NCBI GenBank assembly: GCA_002435385.1
Contig: DJMN01000029.1
Coordinates: 1 to 17,796, forward strand
DNA: 17,796 bases
Source: Patescibacteria group bacterium UBA6489
GTDB lineage: Bacteria; Patescibacteriota; Gracilibacteria; BD1-5; UBA6164
Reading direction: 5' to 3'
Shown: one piece after another, positions 9,009 to 17,556 of the stretch
Position numbering within the stretch: position 1 is the stretch's first letter
Layout of the letters: every line of letters begins with the position of its first letter
Translations under genes and position numbers: made by a program
The notes under the pieces: model-generated
Seen by the model: only the letters and a program-made list of their open reading frames with translations
Databases searched by the model: none
Told to the model about the DNA's origin: nothing

Positions 9009-10007
9009 ATGAATCATCCAGATTTTTCATCTTTTAATTGTGTTTGGTGATGAGATAGTACGCAAACTTGACAATCTCAGGTTTTTAAAAGTTGAGATAG
9101 AGTTGAGAAATTGTATTATCCTTCTAAAGTTAGGAAAAGTATAATAGCCAATTATATAAGAATACATAATGAGTTTAATAATTTATGAAGATTAGAAACT
9201 AAACTAGATTCTCCTCTTATAATATGATGAGAAGAGATTCTTTCTATTTCCTTAGAGGTTTCTTCATATGATGAGAATATTTTAGATTGCGAATTAATAG
9301 ATGAAAAACTTAATAGGGATAATCCTGATATTAATAGTCCTTTTTCGTTATTGAGCTATTATGAGTCTATGTATAATAAGCAGATTATTGAGATAATAAA
9401 AAAAGTTTGTATGTATGAAACAGCTAGTGATTTTGAAAAAAATTTTCTAGAATATACAGTAAATAAAGACTTTATAAGAATACAGGCATTTTTAGATTCT
9501 TTAGAGGGGAAAAGACTTTCTGTTAGATGAAAATTTATAGAAGGGGATGACTTTAGGTCTTTTGTTTTTAATGATATTATTAAAAAATTTCCTAATAACT
9601 GAATACAACATATTTCTGGAATTATGTGAGCAAGTACTATTTGTGTTAATGGTATTACTTATATCCTTGATAGAGATAGAAATTGACAACTGAAAGTGTG
9701 AATTTCTAATAATGGTAATATGCCAGAATTTCTTATGAAGCTTCTTTCAGTTTCTGATATTGATTATGATGCATTCGAATATGTTTTAACTAAATTAGAA
9801 CAACAGGAATTTATCATTTCTGTAGCATCTAGAATGTTAGAGGAAGAATGATTAAATATGAATTTTTTTGATGTTGGTAATCATTTATTTGGGCATAATC
9901 TAAAATTTAAAATTGAATGAAAAAACTTACATTTGATTGTTACGGATTTGTCTTGAAATTTAGAAATTTTTGTTTCTGATAATGAATCATGTATTACTGA
10001 TATATAA
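9009..10007 (+). CDS. Hypothetical protein, 332 residues
   Basis: No family is recognised. The product is soluble and acidic, without signal peptide or membrane segments. It starts MNHPDFSSFN and has a Gly/Ser/Thr/Gln-rich stretch at residues 14-23 (GGDSTQTGQS). Central parts are rich in Ile, Glu, Asn and Phe and look alpha/beta. About twenty TGA codons interrupt the standard reading, mostly at turn-like positions (LIIGGEE, IMGAST, VGISNNGN), supporting a real gene read with UGA=Gly. It ends in TAA, ten or so bases before a very strong terminator, and is preceded by a good promoter, so it is a monocistronic gene. It lies between the divergent SIS gene and the convergent serA. Probably restricted to this lineage, but that is inference. 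Confidence 0.85.
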
Positions 10008-10025
10008 AGATATATGATAAAATTA

Positions 10026-10064
10026 AATAAAAGAATTATTCTTAGAATAATTCTTTTATTTTTT
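10026..10064. terminator. Bidirectional intrinsic terminator
   Basis: A perfect 16-base-pair stem (10026-10041 with 10045-10060) around a three-base TTA loop, followed by a T-run on the plus strand. It sits between the convergent 9009 gene and serA and can serve both. Confidence 0.9.
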
Positions 10065-10066
10065 CC

Positions 10067-11296
10067 TTAATACAACACCCTTGTCTTTATGTTAGCTTCA
10101 ATTTTACTCAACTCATCTAGAAAGAAAGAAGAATCAAGTTCTGTTTCTACATCTAGTACTACATATCAAATTTCAGAAAAGGTTTTTAGATATTGTCCTA
10201 CTATGTTTATTTCATTGTCTGCAAATATTTTATTTATTTGTCTCATTACTCAAGGAATATTTTTATGAATATTTAGTATTCTTTTGGCATTTGAGTGTTC
10301 TGGTAAATTAACTTCTGGAAAATTAACAGAAGTTGAGGTTGTTCCTTCATCAGAATATTTTACTAGTTTTTCAGCTACTTCATCTCATATGTTTAGTTGA
10401 GCTTCTCATGTACTACCTCAAATATGAGGAGTGAGAAGAACATTTGGTAAGTCACAAAGAGGAGATTCTAGTTTTTCATCTTTTGTTTTTGGTTCTTTAG
10501 GATAAACATCTATTGCTGCTCATAGCAGATGTCAAGATTTTAGAGTTTCTGTTAGGGCGTCAATATCAACTAGAGTTCCTCTAGCATAGTTTATAAAGAA
10601 GCTTCATTTTTTCATTTTTGCAAACTGCTTTGCTGTGAACATATTTATTGTTTCTGGTGTTTCTGGAACATGTAGAGTTACAATATCAGAGATTTCAAGA
10701 AGTTCATCTATACTGTTTAGTTTATGAGAATTTCCAAGTGCTAGTTTATTTTCTATGTCATAATAATAGATGTTCATATCTAAAGCACTGGCTAAGACTG
10801 AAAGTTGTGATCAGATGTTACCATATCAGATTATTCATAGATTTTTTCATCTTACTTCACAAGAATTCTTTGATGTTTTCATCCGAATTCTTTTATGTGC
10901 AGCTAGATTTTTTTCTGGAATTCATCTCATTAGGTGGATAATTGTAGCAAGAGTTAGTTCTGCTACACTTCTTGTGTTTGCAAAAGGGGCATTAAATACA
11001 GGAATTCATAGTTTCCTAGCTGCATCTAAATCTACTTGATTTGTTCAGATACAGAAGCATCATACTGCTATTAATTCTTTTGCTGATTTTAAAATATCTT
11101 CTGTTAGATTAGTTCTAGATCTGATTCAAATAAAATGAACATCTTTTATTTTTTCTTTTAATTCTTCTCATTGTAGAGCATTTGGTAATAATTCTACATT
11201 TTTATACCCATATGTTTCAAAATATTTTACTGCTTCTGGGCTTATTCATTCTAATAATAGAATTTTAATATTGTCTTTTTTTAGTGTATTTTTCAT
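10067..11296 (-). CDS. serA: D-3-phosphoglycerate dehydrogenase
   Basis: SerA oxidises 3-phosphoglycerate to phosphohydroxypyruvate with NAD, the first step of serine synthesis. The 409-residue product is essentially the length of the E. coli enzyme. It shows the substrate-side IGIRSRTNLT, the characteristic AVGCFCIGTNQVDLDAA, the dinucleotide loop GIIGYGNIGS, the catalytic arginine in NYARGTLVD, the TPHIGGST histidine block near residue 290, and a C-terminal ACT domain (RILNIHKNIPGVM to the terminal TRVLY) that in relatives binds serine for feedback inhibition. Many loop glycines are TGA. Start ATG 11294-11296 gives MKNTLKKDNIKILLLEGI, aligned with the family. Stop is TAA at 10067-10069. It is transcribed alone; upstream DNA holds two kinds of dispersed repeat. 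Confidence 0.97.
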
Positions 11297-11370
11297 GGTA
11301 ATTTAGATTAAAGATTAAAGAAGAAAGGTTAAAGGGACTTGTATTTTAATGTATTGAGACATAAATCCAT

Positions 11371-11412
11371 CTCCTTCGTCCCTCAGGTATTCCATTTGTA
11401 AAAGGGAGAAAC
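11371..11412. repeat. Dispersed repeat, family 2, copy B
   Basis: Begins CTCCTTCGTCCCTCAGGTAT and continues with TTTGTAAAAGGGAGAAA. It shares the opening CTCCTTCGT-CCTCAGGTA with the block at 12411 and the TTTGTAAAAGG core with 1849. Confidence 0.65.
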
Positions 11413-11450
11413 TTTTAGTAGTTGTATAACTACAAAAATAAGTTTGAAAG

Positions 11451-11475
11451 ATTCTGAATCAAGTTCAGAATGACA
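11451..11475. repeat. Dispersed palindromic repeat, family 3
   Basis: ATTCTGAA-tcaag-TTCAGAAT followed by GACA, an eight-base-pair hairpin. Sequences of this form are common as intergenic repeats in several bacterial groups; only one copy is in this window. The region 11297-11504 otherwise holds only the family 2 copy and AT-rich DNA. Confidence 0.5.
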
Positions 11476-11504
11476 GATTAATTAAATTTTAAATTGTTAG
11501 TTTT

Positions 11505-12356
11505 TTATTTACATCTGGATAGTTTGAATGCATTGTATAGATTGTGCCAAACTAGGTAGGTGATTGGACCAAGTGCTATGAGTGGTCAAAAGTATGTCAT
11601 GGCTATCCATAGTGTTAGCATGGTGTTTTTTTGTCCTAGTGTTTGGCTTGTTTCTAATTTTAGTTTTTTTCCACCTAGTAGACTTCAGACTTTGAAGCTA
11701 ATCAAACATATAGCAGCTGAAACTGATGCAATTAATATTATATAACTTGTGTTTGTATCACTGTTTTGGATAAAGTTTGAAGCTTTTGCTACTGCTACGA
11801 AACAGACTAATAGCCAAGCATAAAAGCTAAGATTTTTGTATTTTAGGATTATTTCTGTTTTTTTAGGTAGTGTGTATTGTAAAAGTTGTGCTAGTAAAAG
11901 AGGTACTAAGATTACAGTTAAAATTTGAATTAGTAGACTTCATAGTGATATATCAATATCGGAAATAGTTTTAAATATAAATGGAAATATGATTGCTATT
12001 ACAATATTTGTCACTAATACTGCTGATATTGCAAAGTCTACTTTTCATTTTAAAAAACGTAAAACTGCTGGTGAGGCTGTTGCTGTTGGTGTCATTCATA
12101 CCATTAAAGCGATTAATGCTAGTTTGCTATCAAATTTGTATAGTAACAGGTATCAAAGTGCTCATATAAGTAGATTCGCTAAAAGTACAAAGTATACTTC
12201 TTTTTTTGAGAATATTTTCAAGGAGACTTTTATTCATAAAAATGACATAAATAACATAAACATAAGTAGATATCTGATTATGTATGAAAATTCAGATGCT
12301 TGTGGTACTAGTATTCATCAGATTATACAGAGTAGTAATGAGATTGATTTTTTCAT
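11505..12356 (-). CDS. Bile acid:sodium symporter (BASS/SBF) family transporter
   Basis: A 283-residue integral membrane protein with about nine or ten hydrophobic segments, a little shorter than typical 300-330-residue members. Family-like features are the GMTPTATASPAVLRFLKGKVDFA stretch (about residues 89-111), SAVLVTNIVIAIIFPF after it, and the C-terminal GQKNTMLTLWIAMTYFGP then IALGPITYLVWHNLYN, resembling the G-x-x-N helix and final helix of BASS proteins. Members import organic anions with sodium; the substrate here cannot be told. TGA glycines occur in many helices. Start ATG 12354-12356 (MKKSISLLLC) leads straight into the first helix; stop TAA 11505-11507. Family 2 repeats lie on both sides in the same orientation, and a deleted copy of this gene lies just upstream. 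ACR3-type or other BASS-fold carriers are alternatives. Confidence 0.75.
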
Positions 12357-12410
12357 ATTTTTATAGTTAGTTTTTAAAGTTTAAGTAAGAGTGCTGAAAT
12401 GCTAACTTTC

Positions 12411-12462
12411 CTCCTTCGTTCCTCAGGTACTGGATACATCTTTGGATAAAAAATGGAGAAAT
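12411..12462. repeat. Dispersed repeat, family 2, copy C
   Basis: CTCCTTCGTTCCTCAGGTAC followed by a diverged part ending ATGGAGAAATT. It lies between the transporter gene and its deleted copy, in the same orientation as the copy at 11371. Confidence 0.6.
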
Positions 12463-12477
12463 TAAAGTAAAGTAGAA

Positions 12478-12510
12478 ATAAAAAAATATGTGCTTGTTTG
12501 GCACATATTT
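12478..12510 (-). terminator. Intrinsic terminator of the deleted transporter copy
   Basis: AAATATGTGC (12484-12493) pairs with GCACATATTT (12501-12510). On the minus strand the stem is followed by a run of T, about 20 bases past the stop of the gene fragment at 12533. Confidence 0.8.
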
Positions 12511-12532
12511 GCTATTTTATTGGTATAATAAT

Positions 12533-12769
12533 TTATTTTACTCAGGAGAGTTTTGATAAATTGTATAAATTATTTTTAAAATAGAAAATAGAGCCGAGTG
12601 CTATGGTTGAGGATTTTGAGCCTGAATTTTTTGATGAATTTCTGCCTGATATTTTTCCACCTAAAAAAGACATGAATAAAATAAACATCAAGATATAAGA
12701 AAAGCTTGATGCTTGAGTAACTAGGATTCATGCAATTATACTGGCTAATAGTGGTATTGTATTTTTCAT
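12533..12769 (-). pseudogene. Internally deleted paralog of the neighbouring BASS transporter
   Basis: An intact 78-residue reading frame that looks like both ends of the transporter at 11505-12356 with the middle missing. Its N-terminus (MKNTIPLLASIIAGILVTQA, then SSFSYILMFILFMSFLG) parallels MKKSISLLLCIIGGILVPQA then EFSYI and LLMFMLFMSFLG. Its C-terminus (IALGSIFYFKNNLYNLSKLS) parallels IALGPITYLVWHNLYNAFKLS. Between them is a Ser/Lys/Gly-rich linker (SGRNSSKNSGSKSS) of about 17 residues in place of some 200. With two membrane segments left it cannot transport as the parent does. The frame is still open, and it keeps its own terminator, so a small membrane protein could be made. Start is ATG 12767-12769, stop TAA. 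Confidence 0.7.
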
Positions 12770-12939
12770 GGTGAGGAAAATCATATAATACAAATTTTTT
12801 TAGTTGTCTTGTATTCTAAATTATTTTTGAAAATTATCAAATTATTTTTTGGAGAATTTATAGGAAAGATAACTTTTATGTATTGATTTTTAGATTAAAT
12901 ATTTTATTATTAGGTGGTTTTTTGATAAGATTTTTGACT

Positions 12940-13683
12940 ATGAATAAAGTAATTTACAAAAATAATACAACTTTTTCTACAAAAAAAATAGAAGATATTA
13001 ATATGATTATTGATATGCAACCAAAATTTTTTAATGATTTTAGAGGGCGTATTATAAGTGATGTTCCTTTTAAAAACTTTAGGATACCAGAAAATTGTAA
13101 ATTCAGTAATTATACACAAGAAAAACTTAAAGATATGGCTTTAGAGTTACCTAAGATTTTGGTAGCAAAAGTTATAAACAGAATAGAAAATATATTAAAT
13201 TTAAATTGAGAAAATAGTATGTTTATTATTGTTGAATATGAGAGGTACTGAAGAACAGATGTAAACATAAGAAAAATTATTGAAAATAATACTAGTAACT
13301 TCATTTATGTGGAAAAGAAACAAAGTTCAATACATCTAAGTTGAGATATTAAAACTAGTCATTGTTCTCAAATTCAACAAAAAAATATTATGAAGGTAAC
13401 AAAGGTTTTAGCATCTTCAAAAACTTCAAATGTGCCTATTAATTTTATGTGAATAAATTCATCTGATTGTGTATTGAAGTCTGTAAAAAGAGTTTATGAT
13501 TTTTGATGTACTCCTGAGGTTTTTGTTTGAACAACATTAGATTTATTGGGAAAGGGGGTATTTAATGAAAATATGATTAAGACTATTATTGAAAAATATA
13601 ACAATGTATTTAAAGGTAAATATTTTCCTTTAACATTTGAATGACAGGAGGAGAATAAAGAAAGTTTAATTGATTATTTATAA
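12940..13683 (+). CDS. Hypothetical protein, 247 residues
   Basis: No family is recognised. The product is basic and rich in Asn, Lys, Ile and Ser. It begins MNKVIYKNNTTFSTKK; the second half has NFMGINSSDCVLKSVKR and GTTLDLLGKGVF, suggesting an alpha/beta fold. The frame is also open upstream to a TTG at 12883, which would add 19 residues including a hydrophobic run (NILLLGGFLIRFLT); the ATG is preferred but the longer start, giving a possible membrane anchor or signal, cannot be excluded. TGA codons occur at turn-like sites (LNLNGENS, YGRTDVN). It ends in TAA that overlaps the stop of the convergent kinase gene. No terminator of its own is clear. Confidence 0.8.
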
Positions 13684-14967
13684 TTTTTTATTATACGAAT
13701 TTTGTTGAAACTCAACAAAAATCTCACTCCCCTTTCCCTCTTCACTCTTAACTTTCACAGTCCATTCAAACATATCACAGATTTTTTTTACAATAGATAG
13801 TCAAAGTCAACTTCAATCTCTTGAGTAGATTTTGGAGTTATTTGACCTGTAGAATCTGTTGAAGATTTTGTTTAGGTCCTCTTTTTTTATTCAAATTCCG
13901 TTGTCTGTGATTTTTACTGTGTTTTTTTCTATTAATATTTGTATTTCATTATTTCAGTTATTGTAGAAAATTGCATTTGAGATTATATTTCAGAATAGTC
14001 TGTCTATGTAGTAGGTGTTTGTTGTTAATTCACAATTTGTTTTGCAGATTAAATTTATTTTTATGTTTTTTGTTTTGGCTAATTTTTCGTATTTTTTTAT
14101 TATTTCTTTGAAATATTTTTGTAAGTCTATTTTTTCATTTTTAAGTATTTTTTCATCTCATCTCAGGATAAATGAGATATTTGATATTATTTCATTTATG
14201 TTGTTTATAGATGTCCTGATTTGGTTAATTCTTGATTTTTCTTTTTCTCAAATTTTGGCTTCTTCTAGTAAATCTAGATTAGTTTCTATTTGCATTAGTG
14301 GTGTTTTTAGTTCGTGGGAAGTGTCTTGTATAAAGTCTTTTTGTCAGTCAAAGATATTTTTTATGTCTTTGGTAAATTTGTTTATGGTTTCTGTTAGTTT
14401 TCATATTTCTCATTTGTAGTCTTGTTCTATAAGATTTTGGGATTTGTAGATGTCAAAACTGGTGAAGTATTCTGTTAGTTTGCTTAGTGGTTTTAGTACT
14501 TGTTTGGTTATTATGTATGTGGTGATTAGAGTGAAAAATAGGGCTAGTATGTTTAGTAGAATTGTTATGTCTATGAAGTTTTGTTTTAGTGTGTTTAGGT
14601 CTTTGATATCTTTTCAGACTATGATAGTGTAGTTGTGGTATAGTTCTTTGAAGATGAGTTCGTTTTCATATAAGTTTATTCATTCTAGATATTTGCTTTG
14701 GTTGTTGTCTTTTCAGATATAGAAAAAAAATCATAGTTCATTTATTTCTTCTATTTGTTTGTTTGGTAGTGATATGAAGCTGTTTTTATCTAGATCTATA
14801 AATGATTTTATTATTTTTACTTGATTTTGTATATCGTTTTCTAGATCGTTTCTGAAGGCTTGGATTGTTGAGAAATAGAGAATGCATGAAAAAATATTTA
14901 TTATCAGGATAATAAATATGCTGAAACTTAAAAATACTCTTAGTTTAATTCAAAGTTTTTGTTTCAT
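13678..14967 (-). CDS. Sensor histidine kinase
   Basis: A 429-residue membrane sensor kinase, partner of the response regulator upstream. The order is: membrane segment near residues 9-31 (VFLSFSIFIILIINIFSC), an extracytoplasmic sensor region of about 120 residues rich in Asn, Lys and Glu, a second membrane segment (ITILLNILALFFTLITTYII) near residue 155, a HAMP-like linker, then the H-box DTSHELKTPLMQIETNL with phosphoacceptor His218. The ATPase domain has the N-box (NIISNAIFYNN), G1 (ITDNGIGIKKEDL), FNRFYRS and G2 (DGSGLGLSIVKKI). TGA encodes many of these glycines. Its start overlaps the end of the response regulator gene by 23 bases, typical of a co-translated pair. The signal is unknown. 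The class is the EnvZ/PhoR-like HisKA type. Confidence 0.95.
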
Positions 14968-15637
14968 GGTCTTCAAACTTAAATCATATTCATCTTATTG
15001 TTTTTATTGGATCGTGGGTAAATCAGGTGTTTATTTTTTTTCTTAGGGATTGGACATGGGTTCTGATTACATCTGACCGTATGTCGTTGTTTATTCACCA
15101 GATGTATTCTAGTAGTTCGTTTTTGGGGATTACTTTGTTTTTGTTTTTCATTAGGTATTCTAGTATGATGAATTCTTTTGGGGTTAGGATTATTTTTTTT
15201 CATTTTCTGGTGACTTCTTTTAGGTCTAGGTCTAGCTGTATTTCTCAAATGTTTATTTTGTTTATTTCTGGGGTTTTGTTTACTCTTTTTAGTATTGTTC
15301 TGATTCTTAGGACTAGTTCTTTTAGTTTGAATGGTTTTGTTATGTAATCATCTGCTCATGATAGGAATCATTTTTCTTTTGATTCTAGGTCTTCTTTGGC
15401 TGTTAGGAATATTATTGGTGTGTCTATTTTTTGGTTTCTGATTTCTTTGGCTATTTCAAATCAGTTTTTATATGGTAACATTACGTCTAGTATGAACATG
15501 TCATATTTGTTTTTTTGAGCTTCTTTTAGTCCTGTGTCTCAGTTTGTTTCTAGGTTTACTATGAAGTTATTTTGTTCTAGGTATTCTTTTATGTTTGGTC
15601 ATATTATGTGGTCATCTTCTACAAGTAGTATTTTCAT
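14945..15637 (-). CDS. OmpR/PhoB-family response regulator
   Basis: A 230-residue DNA-binding response regulator. The receiver domain starts MKILLVEDDH with the acidic pair, has phosphoacceptor Asp51 (FILDVMLPYKNG), the Thr switch (IIFLTAKED) and Lys101 (YITKPFKLKEL). The C-terminal winged helix has ILTPKEFIILEYLMKN and the DNA-recognition part DIRSDVIRTHVQSLRKKI, then IRGIGFKF, all OmpR/PhoB-like. It is first in the operon, followed by the overlapping kinase. Start ATG 15635-15637, stop TAA 14945-14947. A degenerate family 1 repeat lies about 25 bases upstream, and a direct TTAACG repeat with 11-base spacing lies about 130 bases upstream, which may be its own binding site. Confidence 0.96.
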
Positions 15638-15663
15638 AATATTTATTTTAGGTTGTAATTTTT

Positions 15664-15687
15664 GCCCTCATCTCCTTTGAGAGGGAG
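15664..15687. repeat. Dispersed palindromic repeat, family 1, degenerate copy D
   Basis: CCCTCATCTCCTTTGAGAGG is a shortened, diverged version of the CCTCACCC...CTCTCC-hairpin repeats at 1778, 6233 and 6354. It lies just upstream of the response regulator gene. Confidence 0.45.
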
Positions 15688-15765
15688 AAGAATAGAAGTG
15701 AGATTATAGAGATTTAGAGTAAATTATATGAAAATATTGTATATTTTCAATGTGGAGGTGTGGGA

Positions 15766-15782
15766 TTAACGAATTTTTAACG
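15766..15782. promoter_or_regulatory. Candidate OmpR/PhoB-type operator
   Basis: TTAACG occurs twice (15766-15771 and 15777-15782), 11 bases start to start, as in direct-repeat boxes of OmpR/PhoB-family regulators. It lies between the response regulator gene and the divergent SWIM gene, so either could be controlled from it. A possible TATAAT for the SWIM gene is at 15848-15853. Confidence 0.4.
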
Positions 15783-15869
15783 GAGGGGGAAATAGTTTAT
15801 TATTTCTATTTTGAATTTATTAAAAAATCTTTTATATTACATGTAGATATAATTTAAAAACAAGTTTTT

Positions 15870-17423
15870 ATGAAAATACCACTGATAAATTTTGAAAAGA
15901 AAATAAAGGATTCTGGTTTACTATCTAGATGAAGGGATTATTTTAAGGAATGATATGTGAAAATCTTGAGAGAAATAGGAAAAAATACTTTTAAAGCAAA
16001 TGTATTTTGAACTGAAGATTATGAGGTTATTCTGAAATTAGATGATAATAATAATATATCAAGATGTGGTTGTGATTGTCCTTATGATTGGGGACCTATA
16101 TGTAAACATCAAATTGCTGTTTTTTATAACCTTAGAGAAAAGTTTTTAAATGAGTGATTGATGATTCAAAATGAGCCTAAAAAACAAAAGTTAAAAGATA
16201 GTCCTAAAGAAAATTTAAAACAATATTTTAAATGAATAATAAAAGATTCTATTAGAAGTGCTAGTTATAGATGATATGTTGAACGGAATATGGCTTGATA
16301 TGCTTTGGAGTGAGCTGAAACTGTTGTGTGAGAGTTTGAAGATTTTTTGGAGGATAAAAATTATAATGATGCTGTATTGGCTTTATCTGTAGTTATTGAA
16401 ACATTAATAATATGATTACAAGATGTTGATGATTCTGCTTGAGAGTATTGAGGATTTATTTGAGAGTGTATAGAAGAATGTTTACCTAAGTTAATATTTC
16501 ATATAAAGGATTATTGAAATCAAGAGGATAAGGATTTATTAGTTAAAGAATTTTTAAGATTAGCATGAAATAAGAAAATAGGTTGATTTGGTTTTGAAAG
16601 GGAAATTCTTGAAAAATTAGTTTCTTTTATTGATAAAAATAATTTTATTAAGTTTAAAAAGGTTTTAGATAAGTTAAAACCAAGAAGCATTTATGATGAT
16701 TATAGTATAGTGGAGTTTCATATGATTTCTGCTATATGATCAAATGATGAAATAGAAAAGTTTATAAACAAGAATTTAGATAAGTATGATTTTGCTATGT
16801 TTTTTGTTGATATTTTACTTAAGGGTAAGGAATATCAGAGAGCTGAAAGTATTTTGTTGAATCAAATAAAAAATTGTTATAGAATTAAAAAAATAGAAGT
16901 CTTAGAAAAATTATTAGAAATATCTAAATTGACAGAGGATAAAGAAAAAGAAGAAAAATATTTGTTTGAATTATTTCTAGAGGATCCTTATAAGAACAGG
17001 TTTAATGATTATAAAAATTTTTTATGAAGAGATAGATATGAGAAAATGAAAGAGGATATATTTTTTAAAATTGATAAATCTGAAATGGCTTCAAATTTTA
17101 TGGATTATCCAAATATTTGTTTGCAAGAAAAGGATGAAAAGAGATTTTTAGATTATATTTTTAGGAATCCTTATATTTCTGTGGTTGATAGATTTTTCAC
17201 AAAATTGTTAAGGTTGATTCCAGAAGAGTTATATGATATTTATAAAAGAGAAGTTGAAGATAACTTAGTTCGTACTAGTAATAGAAAGGTTTATACTGAA
17301 CAATGTAGAAAGATTAGAAAAATGAAAAAGGTGTTTCCTGAAAAGACTAGTGATTTTATAGATTTTTTGAAGGATAAGTATAAAACTAGAAGGGCTCTTT
17401 GTGAAGAGTTGGATTTGGTTTAA
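15870..17423 (+). CDS. SWIM zinc-finger protein
   Basis: A 517-residue cytosolic protein with an N-terminal SWIM zinc finger: C68xC70 then C78xH80 (CDCPYDWGPICKHQIAVFY), preceded by two strands (YVKILREIGKNTFKANVFG, then YEVILKLD) as usual for SWIM domains. The fold binds DNA or protein partners in other systems. The remaining 430 residues are helical and charged, with TPR/HEAT-like periodic helices (KGKEYQRAESILLNQI, EVLEKLLEISKL), and no nuclease or helicase motif. In many bacteria SWIM proteins sit next to SNF2 helicases; none is here. Many TGA glycines occur in the first 380 residues and none after about residue 393, so the last part is readable in any code. Start ATG 15870, stop TAA. Role unknown; adjacent to the two-component operon, divergently. 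Confidence 0.9.
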
Positions 17424-17556
17424 GAGAAATATTGGTAAGAAGTGATTATCAATACTAAACTACTAGCTATTCTGGTGAATACTTAAGTTTATATTTTTTC
17501 CCAAAAAATATGATAAAATTAGGTATGCTTTTCTTAGCTTTTTATATTAAATAAGT

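Noticed and set aside
11989..12366. Plus-strand 125-codon frame
   Set aside because: It is antisense to the transporter gene, whose minus-strand reading is long, hydrophobic and family-like.
13699..13722. ATTTTGTTGA/TCAACAAAA hairpin as a terminator between convergent genes
   Set aside because: It lies within the kinase coding sequence and lacks a T-run on either side.
14015..14419. Plus-strand frame that looks like a multi-pass membrane protein
   Set aside because: It is antisense to the kinase domain; Phe/Leu/Ser richness results from the T-rich strand.
14979..15248. Minus-strand frame giving a very basic, Arg/Asn/Pro-rich 89-residue peptide
   Set aside because: It is out of frame inside the response regulator DNA-binding domain, which has clear family motifs; the odd composition comes from the A/C-rich strand.
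26..17423. UGA as tryptophan (mycoplasma-type code) or selenocysteine
   Set aside because: TGA falls at invariant glycines of Walker A, Nudix and kinase motifs, not at Trp positions, and it is far too frequent for selenocysteine.
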